In this document: positions 17,569 to 25,134 of the stretch, one piece after another
Position numbering within the stretch: position 1 is the first letter of the stretch
Layout: each line of letters opens with the position of its first letter
Source of the DNA: Cohnella zeiphila
GTDB taxonomy: Bacteria > Bacillota > Bacilli > Paenibacillales > Paenibacillaceae
DNA length: 64,000 nt
Assembly (NCBI RefSeq): GCF_014212055.1
Contig: NZ_JACJVO010000046.1
Location: 1-64,000, forward strand
Reading direction: 5' to 3'
Program-made: the position numbers and the translations under genes
The notes under the pieces: generated by a model
Databases searched by the model: none
Told to the model about the DNA's origin: nothing
What the model saw: only the letters and a program-made list of their open reading frames with translations

Positions 17569-17857
17569 TTAATTAAAGCAATACAAGTGGACCATGAAGT
17601 CAAAGAAGTCGCCCCTGCCAAAAAAAAACCGCAGCCGCTTGTCTTTCCAGGCGACTGGCCGCGACGAGCCGGCTCATGCGCCAGGTCGTCGAGCTTGCGC
17701 GGGGGACGCTCGGCGAGAAACGGGGACTTGCCGTTCTTCTCCTTAACTGGTACTCCCACTCCCACGATCCGCGCTCCTGCGATAAACGCCCGCCTTCCTC
17801 CTTCAACAAGTCCCCTTTATGATGGACACATTCCCACAGTCGAAGGAGGAATTCCCC
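17569..17857. other. Gap with no recognisable gene
   Basis: Open frames on both strands here have no recognisable domain or good ribosome binding site except the AAGGAGGAA serving the gene at 17858. The region may contain further debris from the padR decay. Confidence 0.5.
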
Positions 17858-18919
17858 TTGAAAGCAGCCATTTTGCATCAACCAGGCACTCGGTTGGAGA
17901 TCGCCGACGTCCCGACTCCGCAGCTAAAGCCCTCCAGCATCCGCGTCCGCGTTCTGGCGACGCCGATTCTCTCGTTTACGCATATGGTCGTCGGAGGGCA
18001 ATTTCCGTTCCCGCTGCCCGTCCCGTATACGCCGGGACTGTGCGCGATCGGGACCGTGGAAGAGGTCGCGGGCGACGTGACCGGACTGCGGGCCGGACAG
18101 AAAGTGTTCTGCAGCCCCCTGATCGCAGACCGCAACAACGCCGATGCTCCGGAGAGGATTCTCAAAGGCTGGATCGGGATGACGCCGAACTGCGGCCATC
18201 TCTTGGAGCAATGGAAAGAAGGGACGTTCGCCGAGCAGACGGTCTATCCGATCGAAAGCGTCACTCCGATCGACGATTTGGGCGGCTATGCCGACGAACA
18301 GCTCGCCTGCATGTACTATTCCTGCATCGCTTACGGTGCGTTTCTCCGGGGTGACTTTCGGGCGGGTCAATCCGTCGTCGTGACGGGAGCGACCGGCAAC
18401 CTGGGGACGGCCTCCGTTCTCGTTGCCTTGGCTCTCGGAGCGGACAAGATTTATGCCGTCGGCCGCAACGCCGGGGTCTTGCAATCGCTGGCTTCGCTCG
18501 ATCCGCGGCGGATTGTCGCCGTGCCGCTTCCGGGCGCCGAAGAGGAATATGCCGCGACGCTCGCCCAAGAAGTCGAAGAAGCGGATCTTCTCGTGGACGC
18601 CGTGGGCATCGTGAACAGCTCCGCGCTGCTGGAAGCCGGCATGTCGCGGCTGAAGCAGCGGGGGACGGCCGTCTTTCTCGGCGGCGTAATCGCGCCGGTA
18701 CCGGTGTCCTACTTGAACGCGATCGTCAAGGAACTCGACATCAAGGGCTCGTCCATGTACCCGCGGGAAGCGCCGGCGCAAGTGGCGCGGATGATCCGGT
18801 CCGGGCTTCTGAGGCTGGACGCGTTCCGCCCCGTTGCGTACCCGCTCTCGCGGATCGAAGAAGCGATCGCCTACGCATCCCGGTGCCGCGGGCTCGAATA
18901 CTGCGTCTTGAAGCCATGA
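17858..18919 (+). CDS. MDR-family (quinone oxidoreductase-like) dehydrogenase
   Basis: This 353-residue medium-chain dehydrogenase/reductase has a GroES-like N-terminal domain with VPYTPGLCAIGTVEEVAGDV and a Rossmann domain with VVVTGATGNLGTASVLVALALGA, ending in a typical IEEAIAYASR region. The structural zinc cysteine cluster of alcohol dehydrogenases is absent, so a zinc-free quinone/enone-reductase-like enzyme is likely. A TTG start at 17858 is chosen because AAGGAGGAA lies 6 bases upstream. It overlaps the next SDR gene by four bases (ATGA), so the two are translationally coupled. The substrate is unknown. Confidence 0.85.
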   Translation: MKAAILHQPGTRLEIADVPTPQLKPSSIRVRVLATPILSFTHMVVGGQFPFPLPVPYTPGLCAIGTVEEVAGDVTGLRAGQKVFCSPLIADRNNADAPERILKGWIGMTPNCGHLLEQWKEGTFAEQTVYPIESVTPIDDLGGYADEQLACMYYSCIAYGAFLRGDFRAGQSVVVTGATGNLGTASVLVALALGADKIYAVGRNAGVLQSLASLDPRRIVAVPLPGAEEEYAATLAQEVEEADLLVDAVGIVNSSALLEAGMSRLKQRGTAVFLGGVIAPVPVSYLNAIVKELDIKGSSMYPREAPAQVARMIRSGLLRLDAFRPVAYPLSRIEEAIAYASRCRGLEYCVLKP

Positions 18920-19761
18920 CCGAGGCTTCGTCGATGGATGGAAAAGTCGTGCTGGTCACGGGAGCGACGGACGGCATCGGCAAAAAGACAGCAACTGATC
19001 TGGCCCGGCTGGGCGCTACGGTTCTTCTGCACGGACGCAACCCCGATAAATGCGAGGCGGTACGGAAGGAAATCGCGCGGCGAACCGGCAATGACCGGCT
19101 TCGCCGCTATGTGGCGGATTTTTCCTCCCTGTCGGAAGTGCGACGCTTGGCTGAGGAATTGGCTGCTCAAGAGGAACGGCTCGACGTGCTGATCAACAAC
19201 GCCGGCATCGGGTCGGGCAAGCTGAGCGACAAGCGCCGAGCGCTAAGCCCGGACGGTTACGAGCTGCGGATGGCCGTCAATTATTTGGCACCGTTTCTGC
19301 TGACCCTTCTGCTGCTGCCCATCCTGCGATCTTCCGCGTCCGCCCGCATCGTGAATGTCGCTTCTATCGGCCAGTCGCGGATCGGGCTGGACAACTTTAT
19401 GTTGGAACGCGGTTACGATCCGTTCGACGCATACAAGCGAAGCAAGCTGGCGCTCGTTGCGTTCACGTTCGAGCTGGCCGAGCGGCTGATGGCGGACCGG
19501 ATTGCTGTCAACTGCCTCCATCCCGGTTCCCTGCTCAATACGAAGATGGTCCGCGAGAGCATTCCGATCGGATTCGGCAGCGTTCAATCGGGCGCGGACT
19601 GCGTCGTCCGGCTGGCGACCGCTCCCGAGCTTGCTGACGAGACGGGAAAGTATTACGACAAGAAACGCGAATCAAGCGCCGATCCTCAGGCTTACGATCG
19701 CGACTTCCGGAAGCGGCTGTGGCAATTGAGCGAGCGGCTGACCGGCCTCGCGGAGTCCTGA
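18916..19761 (+). CDS. SDR-family oxidoreductase (retinol dehydrogenase-like)
   Basis: This 281-residue SDR has TGATDGIGKKTA, HGRNPDKCE, NNAGIGSG and the catalytic Y-x3-K in YKRSKLAL, in the pattern of retinol-dehydrogenase/WW-domain-oxidoreductase-like SDRs. The ATG at 18916 overlaps the TGA of the preceding dehydrogenase (ATGA); a second in-frame ATG at 18931 is also possible. Coupling with the MDR enzyme suggests two steps of one pathway, but its substrate is not evident. Confidence 0.88.
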   Translation: MTEASSMDGKVVLVTGATDGIGKKTATDLARLGATVLLHGRNPDKCEAVRKEIARRTGNDRLRRYVADFSSLSEVRRLAEELAAQEERLDVLINNAGIGSGKLSDKRRALSPDGYELRMAVNYLAPFLLTLLLLPILRSSASARIVNVASIGQSRIGLDNFMLERGYDPFDAYKRSKLALVAFTFELAERLMADRIAVNCLHPGSLLNTKMVRESIPIGFGSVQSGADCVVRLATAPELADETGKYYDKKRESSADPQAYDRDFRKRLWQLSERLTGLAES

Positions 19762-19771
19762 TTTTCGGGAA

Positions 19772-19801
19772 TGGACCGCCGGCACGATCGCGTTCTATAA
19801 T
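19772..19801 (+). promoter_or_regulatory. Promoter of nuclease-like gene 1
   Basis: TGGACC (19772-19777) and TATAAT (19796-19801) are separated by 18 bases, and a structured leader of about 100 bases follows before the start codon. Confidence 0.5.
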
Positions 19802-19814
19802 AGGAGCAGAGACG

Positions 19815-19874
19815 AAGAACGTCCCGGAATTCTTCCCAAGCGAAGCTTGGCGATGAAGACGGGGCGTTCTTTTT
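19815..19874 (+). terminator. Leader hairpin with U-tract (possible attenuator) before nuclease-like gene 1
   Basis: AAGAACG-CCCG at 19815-19826 pairs with CGGG-CGTTCTT at 19860-19871, and an inner stem (CAAGC/GCTTG) lies in the loop. A T5 run ends at 19874, and the start codon follows 33 bases later. As it lies between the promoter and the gene, it resembles an intrinsic attenuator. The paralogous gene at 60051 has the same arrangement. Confidence 0.6.
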
Positions 19875-19906
19875 CTATGAGTTGCGAAAGAGAGGAGCTG
19901 GCGGAG

Positions 19907-20578
19907 ATGAACTTCGAAGAGGCGCACCAAGCATTTGTCCGGTACCATTTGCAGAAAAGGACGGGGGAGCGGCGGGGGCGGCTGGAACGCGGACATCAGG
20001 ATGCGGAGAAGTTGTTCTGCCGCAACGTATGGTGGCCGCTGCAAGGAAACTTTGACGAGCTGCATCCGGAATTCGAGGTGCTCGATTGGCGAGGCCGCTC
20101 CTATTTCTGCGACTTCGCCTGGCTAACCCCGGCGGCGAGAATCGTCATCGAGATCAAAGGCTTCGGGCCGCACGTCCGGGATATGGACAGGGAAAAGTAC
20201 TGCCGGGAGCTGAACCGGGAAACGTTCCTGGCCGCGTTGGGTTTTCAGGTTGTCTCCTTCGCCTACGACGATGTCGCGCACCGTCCCGAGCTGTGCGTCA
20301 TGCTGCTGCGGATGGTGCTAAGCCGCTATCAACCGAAAGGGTCTCCCGACGGTCTGAAGCCATTGGCGGAAAAGGAAATCGTGCGTCTGGCTTACCGGCT
20401 CGCGCGCCCGATTCGTCCGATCGACGTCGAGACTTATCTGGATATGAACCATCGCACCGCCGTTCGGACGCTGCAAGAACTTTGCGAGAAGGGATGGCTG
20501 ACCGGAACGGCCGGCGCGACCGGCAAACATATTGTGAAATATGAACTAGGGCGGATCGAACCGAGTTTACTATGGTAA
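19907..20578 (+). CDS. PD-(D/E)XK nuclease-like protein with C-terminal winged helix, paralog 1
   Basis: This is a 223-residue soluble protein that I do not recognise as a named family. Residues about 45-145 look like a restriction-endonuclease fold of the DUF559/Vsr kind: LHPEFEVLDWRGRSYFCDFAW, then RIVIEIKGFGPH, giving D69 and E82-x-K84 as candidate metal-binding and catalytic residues. Residues about 160-223 resemble a winged helix (PIDVETYLDMNHRTAVRTLQ ... CEKGWL). The start at 19907 has AGAGGAG 9 bases upstream and aligns with the paralog at 60051. The gene has a promoter with a hairpin leader and is followed by a mirror element of family C. DNA cleavage or nicking is inferred only. Confidence 0.7.
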   Translation: MNFEEAHQAFVRYHLQKRTGERRGRLERGHQDAEKLFCRNVWWPLQGNFDELHPEFEVLDWRGRSYFCDFAWLTPAARIVIEIKGFGPHVRDMDREKYCRELNRETFLAALGFQVVSFAYDDVAHRPELCVMLLRMVLSRYQPKGSPDGLKPLAEKEIVRLAYRLARPIRPIDVETYLDMNHRTAVRTLQELCEKGWLTGTAGATGKHIVKYELGRIEPSLLW

Positions 20579-20655
20579 GTTCGGAGTGACGCGGAAGTTC
20601 GGAGAGATGCCGGAGTTTGAGGTGATGCCGGTGTTTGGAGTGATGGGAGTGTAAC
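20579..20655. repeat. Degenerate short tandem repeat after nuclease-like gene 1
   Basis: Four or five imperfect copies of an 18-19 bp unit with core GGAGTGATGCCGG/GTTCGGAG begin at the stop codon of the nuclease-like gene. No open frame with a start signal uses them. Confidence 0.55.
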
Positions 20656-20659
20656 GGCG

Positions 20660-20850
20660 AGAAATTCCTGCAAATGTGCAGGTTTTCCTGGAGGAAGTCA
20701 TAAGCCTGGGACAATTCCTGCAAAAGTGCATCTTTTTGGCCATCTTCACCCCTTTATCAGGCGTTGACGCCCGAAAAACCTGCACATTTGCAGGTTTTTC
20801 GTCTTATTGAACTGATTTCGGGGAAAAAACCTGCATTTTTGCAGTTTTGA
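20660..20850. repeat. Four-unit mirror element, motif family C
   Basis: Four copies of the palindromic motif CCTGCA-N4-TGCAGG occur. Forward-type units start at 20667 (loop AATG) and 20717 (loop AAAG, right arm decayed). Reverse-type units end at 20794 (loop CATT, the exact reverse complement of unit 1) and 20845. Pitch is 50 and 51 bp and the total span 179 bp, matching the geometry of family A with an unrelated motif. The rest of the 508-bp gap up to 21086 holds only a candidate terminator. Confidence 0.75.
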
Positions 20851-20915
20851 CCGCTGAAGATGCTCGATTGCCAATTAAAGTCACCGTGAGGGGGACGGAG
20901 GGTTGACGAAAGCAA

Positions 20916-20948
20916 GAGAAGCAGCGGCCGACTGCGCCGCTGCTCTCC
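20916..20948 (-). terminator. Hairpin downstream of the PhyH dioxygenase gene
   Basis: AGCAGCGGC pairs with GCCGCTGCT around a 7-base loop. On the minus strand only a weak T-rich stretch follows, so termination is likely but not certain. Confidence 0.45.
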
Positions 20949-21086
20949 ACGTTGAAGTTGAACCCTCTGCGACCCGGCGCGAAGTTGAGCCGCCGCTCCT
21001 CTCCGCGATCGCGACCGAGTAAAGGAAGTTGCGAAACCGTGTTAACAATGAGCATTCTCAGGCCATCTGCCGCCGATTCTCGCGTC

Positions 21087-21998
21087 TTACCGCCGGCCAA
21101 GAGCCTCGCGGATGCTGATCTCCACGGGAGAATAGCCGTCCGGATCGGCCCGGTCGAAGTTCATCCGTTCCTTCAGCGGGGTCTTCTGATTGCACATGAA
21201 GCGCGGAACGCCGGAGTGGTTCTGGGAAGCCGCATGGTACAGGAACGGGTGGCACAGGATGACGTCTCCGGGCGATGCCGTCGTCTCGACGACGCGAAGC
21301 TTGAAGCCGTCCGCGTCGGTATGCCAATTGTTCATGAAGCGGTTGACGCGGTCGACCCCCGCCGCCACTTCCGCGCCCGCCTGCCCGGTCAATTCCGCCA
21401 AGTAGGGATGCTCCAGATTGAGCATATCGATGCCTTCCTGCGGCTCGAGCCCTTCCGGATGCTTCTCCAGGAACCGCGCCACCACGCGATGGGAGCCTTC
21501 CACGACCAAGGTGCCGCCGCCTCGCGGGCCGATCTCCGAGAAGATGCACAAGCAAAGCAAGCCTTGATCGGGACTGTCCACGTAATGGCGGAAGTGTCCT
21601 CCGTCCCAATGCCAGCCTTCCGTCGGCACGTCCCACGGCATCTCGGCGCCGAGCGAGAAGTTGACCGGCCACCAGCCCCAGGTGCCGACGACTTCTTCTT
21701 TGCCGTATACGCCGCGGTCGATCCAGCGGTCGCGGCCGATCAGGTCTTCGATCGCGTCCGCCATCCGCTCCGTGTTGCAGCGGTCGAACGCGCCTCCCCG
21801 ATACGCCTCCCGCAAGTTGTACATCGGCTGTCGCCACGTGTTCGGATCGGCCCGGTCGACGCCGAAGCGGCGAAGCTGATCCCAGATGTATTGCTGGCAT
21901 TCAAGGGCCAGCTCCCGCGGATACGCCTGCTCCACCTTCACCCAACCGCGCTCGAGGAACTGCGCGATCTGCTCCTCCGTCAGAACTCTCTTCTCCAT
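21087..21998 (-). CDS. Phytanoyl-CoA dioxygenase (PhyH) family protein
   Basis: This 303-residue cytoplasmic protein has the Fe(II)/2-oxoglutarate oxygenase pattern: H130-W-D132 in EGWHWDGGH, distal histidine H250 or H255 in DVILCHPFLYHAASQ, and R266 in GVPRFMCN as a likely 2-oxoglutarate contact. PhyH enzymes hydroxylate or otherwise oxidise small molecules, and many bacterial members have unknown substrates. It is the last gene of the sugar locus, 39 bp after the binding-protein gene, which suggests it acts on the imported ligand or an aglycone. The start at 21998 has GGGAGC 0 to 5 bases upstream and AAAGGA further up. Confidence 0.85.
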   Translation of the reverse strand: MEKRVLTEEQIAQFLERGWVKVEQAYPRELALECQQYIWDQLRRFGVDRADPNTWRQPMYNLREAYRGGAFDRCNTERMADAIEDLIGRDRWIDRGVYGKEEVVGTWGWWPVNFSLGAEMPWDVPTEGWHWDGGHFRHYVDSPDQGLLCLCIFSEIGPRGGGTLVVEGSHRVVARFLEKHPEGLEPQEGIDMLNLEHPYLAELTGQAGAEVAAGVDRVNRFMNNWHTDADGFKLRVVETTASPGDVILCHPFLYHAASQNHSGVPRFMCNQKTPLKERMNFDRADPDGYSPVEISIREALGRR

Positions 21999-22037
21999 GC
22001 TCCCAAGCCATCCTTTCGCGAGTCGCGTAGGCTCCCC

Positions 22038-23651
22038 TTATTGCTGCTGCGTCTGCCGCCAAGCGTCGACCTGCTTCTGCTCCTCGGCGATGACCTTATC
22101 GATGCCGGCCGCCTTGAGCTTGTCGATATATTTCGGCAAGTACACTTCCGGATCCAGCGTGCCGGAGCCGAGCCCCGAGCTGAACTCCTTGCCGGCGCTG
22201 GTGATGGCCGCGACTTCCGTCTTGACGTTCGTCGGGTCGAACACGAACCCGAGCAGCGGGTCCATCTGCGCCTTGCTGTTGAAGTCTTTGAATTTCTCCC
22301 ACTTCTGAGGGTCCTCGTTTTTCCACAAATAATCGTTGAACTGGTTCCCGAACAGCCAGGCCTGGTTCAGGTTATAGCCGGAAGTTTGGGCCGTGACGCC
22401 CGGCGGAAAATCGATCGTGTTGTCGTCGACCTTGACGTAGTGCTTGCCTTCGATGCCGAATGCGATCAGGTTGACGAGGTACTTGTCGGTGTAGAGCAGA
22501 TTGAGGAACATCATCGCCCGCGCCGGATCTTTGGACGTCCGGGAGATGGCCACCATCGACCCTTGCGTATCGCCGGTGCCGATGATCGGAGGCGTCAGCT
22601 CCACCTGCACCCACTGCTGCCCGGTCGCCGTGCTGACTTCGGCGTCCTTGCCCGGCTTCAGCTGTTCCGGATAAGCGAACGCTTTGCCGGCTTTCAGACC
22701 GCCGCTCAAATCCTGAAGCGTCGCCGCGTCCTTGTTGATATAGCCTTTCTGGTACCACTTGTGCATGAGATTGTAGCCGCCCTTGATCTCCGGCGTATCG
22801 TAAGCGTTCACCAGCTTGTAATCGGTCGTCCCCTTCATTAAGGTGCCGGCTCCCCCGTCGAAATGGGCGAACGTGTTCGTGTTGTAAATGTTGAGGATCG
22901 AAATGTCCTTGTTCAAGTAGAACGGCGTCACGCCCGGCTCGTTCTGCTTGATCGTGTCGAAGATCGGCTCCAGATCCTCCGGCGTCTTGATCGCGGAGAT
23001 ATCGATCTGGTATTTATCCACGAGATCCTTGCGGAGCAGGACGCCCCACTGGCTGGCGATTTCCTTGTTGACGGGGAGGCTGTAGTGCTTGCCGTTGACC
23101 ATCGAGCCTTCCAGCAGCCGCGGATCGATGACTTCCTTGGCGTCCGGCGCGTACTTGTCGATCAGATCCGAGATGTCGATGATGTTGCCCTGCGAGATTT
23201 TGGCGGCGAATCCGTTCCAGTTGGCCGTATACATGAGGTCGAAAGGCTCGCTGGACGCGAACTTCAGGTTCATCTTGTCGTCCCAGCTGCCCCAGTCGAT
23301 CACTTCCAGGTCGAAGGAAGCGTTGATTTTGTCTTTCAGATACTTGCTCACTTCCTCGTTGACCAGAGCCTGATCCTTCTGTGCGGCCGCTCCGGGAACG
23401 TACCAGGTAATTTTATAAGGGGCCAGCTTCGACGCGTCGGAGGCGCCGCTGTCGCCGGCGCTCGCGCTCGCGCTGCCGCTTGCGCTCGCGGACGGGCTGC
23501 CGCCGCTGTCCGCTGCCGACGGGCTGCCGGCTCCCGCATTTCCTGCGTTCGAATCGTTTCCTCCGCTTTTCCCGCTGCAGCCCGTCAGCATGACGGTCAC
23601 CGCAAAAGCTGCCGTCCACGCGGCTAATCCTTTTCTACCGATGCTTCTCAT
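22038..23651 (-). CDS. Extracellular sugar-binding lipoprotein of an LplA-type ABC transporter
   Basis: This 537-residue lipoprotein has a lipobox LTGC with the lipidated cysteine at residue 25, a Ser/Ala/Gly-rich linker (about 28-75), then a large type-1 solute-binding fold (PYKITWYVPGAAAQKD ... KYLKDKINASFDLEVIDWG). The length of more than 500 residues matches the LplA/YtcQ class that delivers oligosaccharides to permease pairs without a dedicated ATPase. The start at 23651 has GGGAGGG 5 bases upstream. It has its own promoter with repeats shared with the permease promoter (23695-23757). Confidence 0.88.
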   Translation of the reverse strand: MRSIGRKGLAAWTAAFAVTVMLTGCSGKSGGNDSNAGNAGAGSPSAADSGGSPSASASGSASASAGDSGASDASKLAPYKITWYVPGAAAQKDQALVNEEVSKYLKDKINASFDLEVIDWGSWDDKMNLKFASSEPFDLMYTANWNGFAAKISQGNIIDISDLIDKYAPDAKEVIDPRLLEGSMVNGKHYSLPVNKEIASQWGVLLRKDLVDKYQIDISAIKTPEDLEPIFDTIKQNEPGVTPFYLNKDISILNIYNTNTFAHFDGGAGTLMKGTTDYKLVNAYDTPEIKGGYNLMHKWYQKGYINKDAATLQDLSGGLKAGKAFAYPEQLKPGKDAEVSTATGQQWVQVELTPPIIGTGDTQGSMVAISRTSKDPARAMMFLNLLYTDKYLVNLIAFGIEGKHYVKVDDNTIDFPPGVTAQTSGYNLNQAWLFGNQFNDYLWKNEDPQKWEKFKDFNSKAQMDPLLGFVFDPTNVKTEVAAITSAGKEFSSGLGSGTLDPEVYLPKYIDKLKAAGIDKVIAEEQKQVDAWRQTQQQ

Positions 23652-23694
23652 ACGAACCCTCCCGATTGAATGAAATGACGGCGTTTCCAGCCCC

Positions 23695-23757
23695 ATTGTA
23701 AAAGAAAAGCGCTTGCATCGAATAGGAACGAAGATGACCGAACTAACGTTAATATGA
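23695..23757 (-). promoter_or_regulatory. Promoter and response-regulator sites of the binding-protein gene
   Basis: On the minus strand a -10 TACAAT (plus 23695-23700) lies downstream of repeats GTCATATTAACGTTA and TCGGTCAT. The same sequence blocks at the same distances occur at 27095-27158 upstream of the first permease gene. The AraC-type response regulator encoded in the locus is the likely binder (inference). Confidence 0.6.
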
Positions 23758-23795
23758 CCGATCCCCGATCTGCAAGAGAAACGAACGATCGGGGC

Positions 23796-25091
23796 CTATT
23801 CCGTTCCGGACGGCGGCCGCGCGGCGAACAGAACGGCGTCCGCATTAAAATCGTGCATTCGAATCCGCGTTCTTCCGTCCGCGAACTCGAGCTCCGGCCT
23901 CCAGATCCGCTTCCCGTCCAGCTCGACCATCTCCACGGAGAAATCTCTCAGATCCGCGTCAAGCAGCAACTCGTTGCTATAGGGAATGTAGACCGCCAGT
24001 CGATCCCGGCCGGGAGAGGCGGCCGCGCGGATTTGCTCGTACGGAGTCAGCAGCAGATCCTGGGCCGGCTCGATGTCGTACAATCCGTATCGTTCGAAGA
24101 GCCAGCTGCAATAGCTTGCGTCCCACGCCCCCTCCATCCGCAGCGCCGTTCGCCAATCGTACGGAATCTTCGACCAGGCTTCGCTCGTAAACGCGGCGCC
24201 CGTCCGATGCCAGGAGAACAGTCCGTGCGCACCATAGGCGAACCCCGCTTTGGCGCCGGACAGAACGCTCCACCAGAACGCTTTCCGCACGTCGAAGGCA
24301 TCGAACCGGCCGTACTTGTTGCCGTGCCCGTGGCCTTCGTAGCAAGGCTCGCCGTTGACGACGGGACGCTTCTCCCGCTTGGCGTAGAACGCTTGCGCCA
24401 GCCGATAGGCTCCCTCTTGCGAATCCTTGTCATGGCTGGACTGGTACATATAAAAATCGAGCAGGTCCGATCGAAGGAACTCTTCGACGTTCAGCTCGGC
24501 GGCGCCCATGAGGTGCAGGGTCGTCAGCGCGTCCGGCGCTATGTCCTTTACCGCTTGAAGCGACGTCAAGTAATGGCGTACCGTCCGATCCGAGCCGAAG
24601 TCGGTGTCCCCGCTGATCGCGTAGACGGGACTGTAGGCCGCGAATCTTCGGACCACGTATTCCGTATACGGCTTGACGAACTCTAGAGGCATGATATGGC
24701 TCGGGTTATTGCGGGAAAAGAACGTATCCGGAACGTAATTCGCCCACAGCACGACCAGCAGGCAGGTAAAGCCGCCATCCTCCGCCATCCGGACCATCTT
24801 CTCCGCCCGTTCAAAGAACGGTTCGTTGATTCGGGAGAAGTCCCAAGAGCCGTCGGAATGCTGTCGAAAAGGACAACCGTTCACATTCGTATCGCTCGTA
24901 TCGTGCAATATCGGTAGAATCGAGATTTGCAGCACGTTGAACGGCTGGTGGCGCCTGTAGCTCAGGTACTGCTCCCACTCCTCGAGCGACGTATTCGAGA
25001 ACGCGCTCCATACGGTATCCGCCAAATAAAAAACCGGCTTCCCGTCGCGTAAAAATCCGTCTCTGCGCCGGTTGATCGACCAAACGGCCAT
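23796..25091 (-). CDS. DUF4038 apiosidase-like glycoside hydrolase
   Basis: This 431-residue cytoplasmic enzyme opens with the DUF4038 hallmark RDGKPVFYLADTVWSAF and has a (beta/alpha)8-barrel pattern: YLSYRRHQPFNVLQISILP, the acidic cluster G161-D-T-D164, and VVNGEPCYEG with E248 and E252. A small C-terminal domain (DUF5060-like/Ig-like, about 350-431) follows. Relatives include GH140 apiosidases, so a pectin or plant-glycan side-chain function is plausible but unproven. No signal peptide is present, in line with hydrolysis after uptake. It lies 43 bp after the second permease gene. Confidence 0.82.
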   Translation of the reverse strand: MAVWSINRRRDGFLRDGKPVFYLADTVWSAFSNTSLEEWEQYLSYRRHQPFNVLQISILPILHDTSDTNVNGCPFRQHSDGSWDFSRINEPFFERAEKMVRMAEDGGFTCLLVVLWANYVPDTFFSRNNPSHIMPLEFVKPYTEYVVRRFAAYSPVYAISGDTDFGSDRTVRHYLTSLQAVKDIAPDALTTLHLMGAAELNVEEFLRSDLLDFYMYQSSHDKDSQEGAYRLAQAFYAKREKRPVVNGEPCYEGHGHGNKYGRFDAFDVRKAFWWSVLSGAKAGFAYGAHGLFSWHRTGAAFTSEAWSKIPYDWRTALRMEGAWDASYCSWLFERYGLYDIEPAQDLLLTPYEQIRAAASPGRDRLAVYIPYSNELLLDADLRDFSVEMVELDGKRIWRPELEFADGRTRIRMHDFNADAVLFAARPPSGTE

Positions 25092-25134
25092 GCGAATCGC
25101 CCGCCTCTCTTTTCCCCAAACCCGCTGTTCCAGG

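Noticed and set aside
17600..17881. 93-residue minus-strand frame between padR remnant and MDR gene
   Set aside because: No recognisable domain, arginine/serine-rich composition typical of GC-rich antisense frames, no start signal.
20570..20785. Small minus-strand frame over the family C repeats
   Set aside because: It is composed of repeat-derived sequence and has no ribosome binding site.
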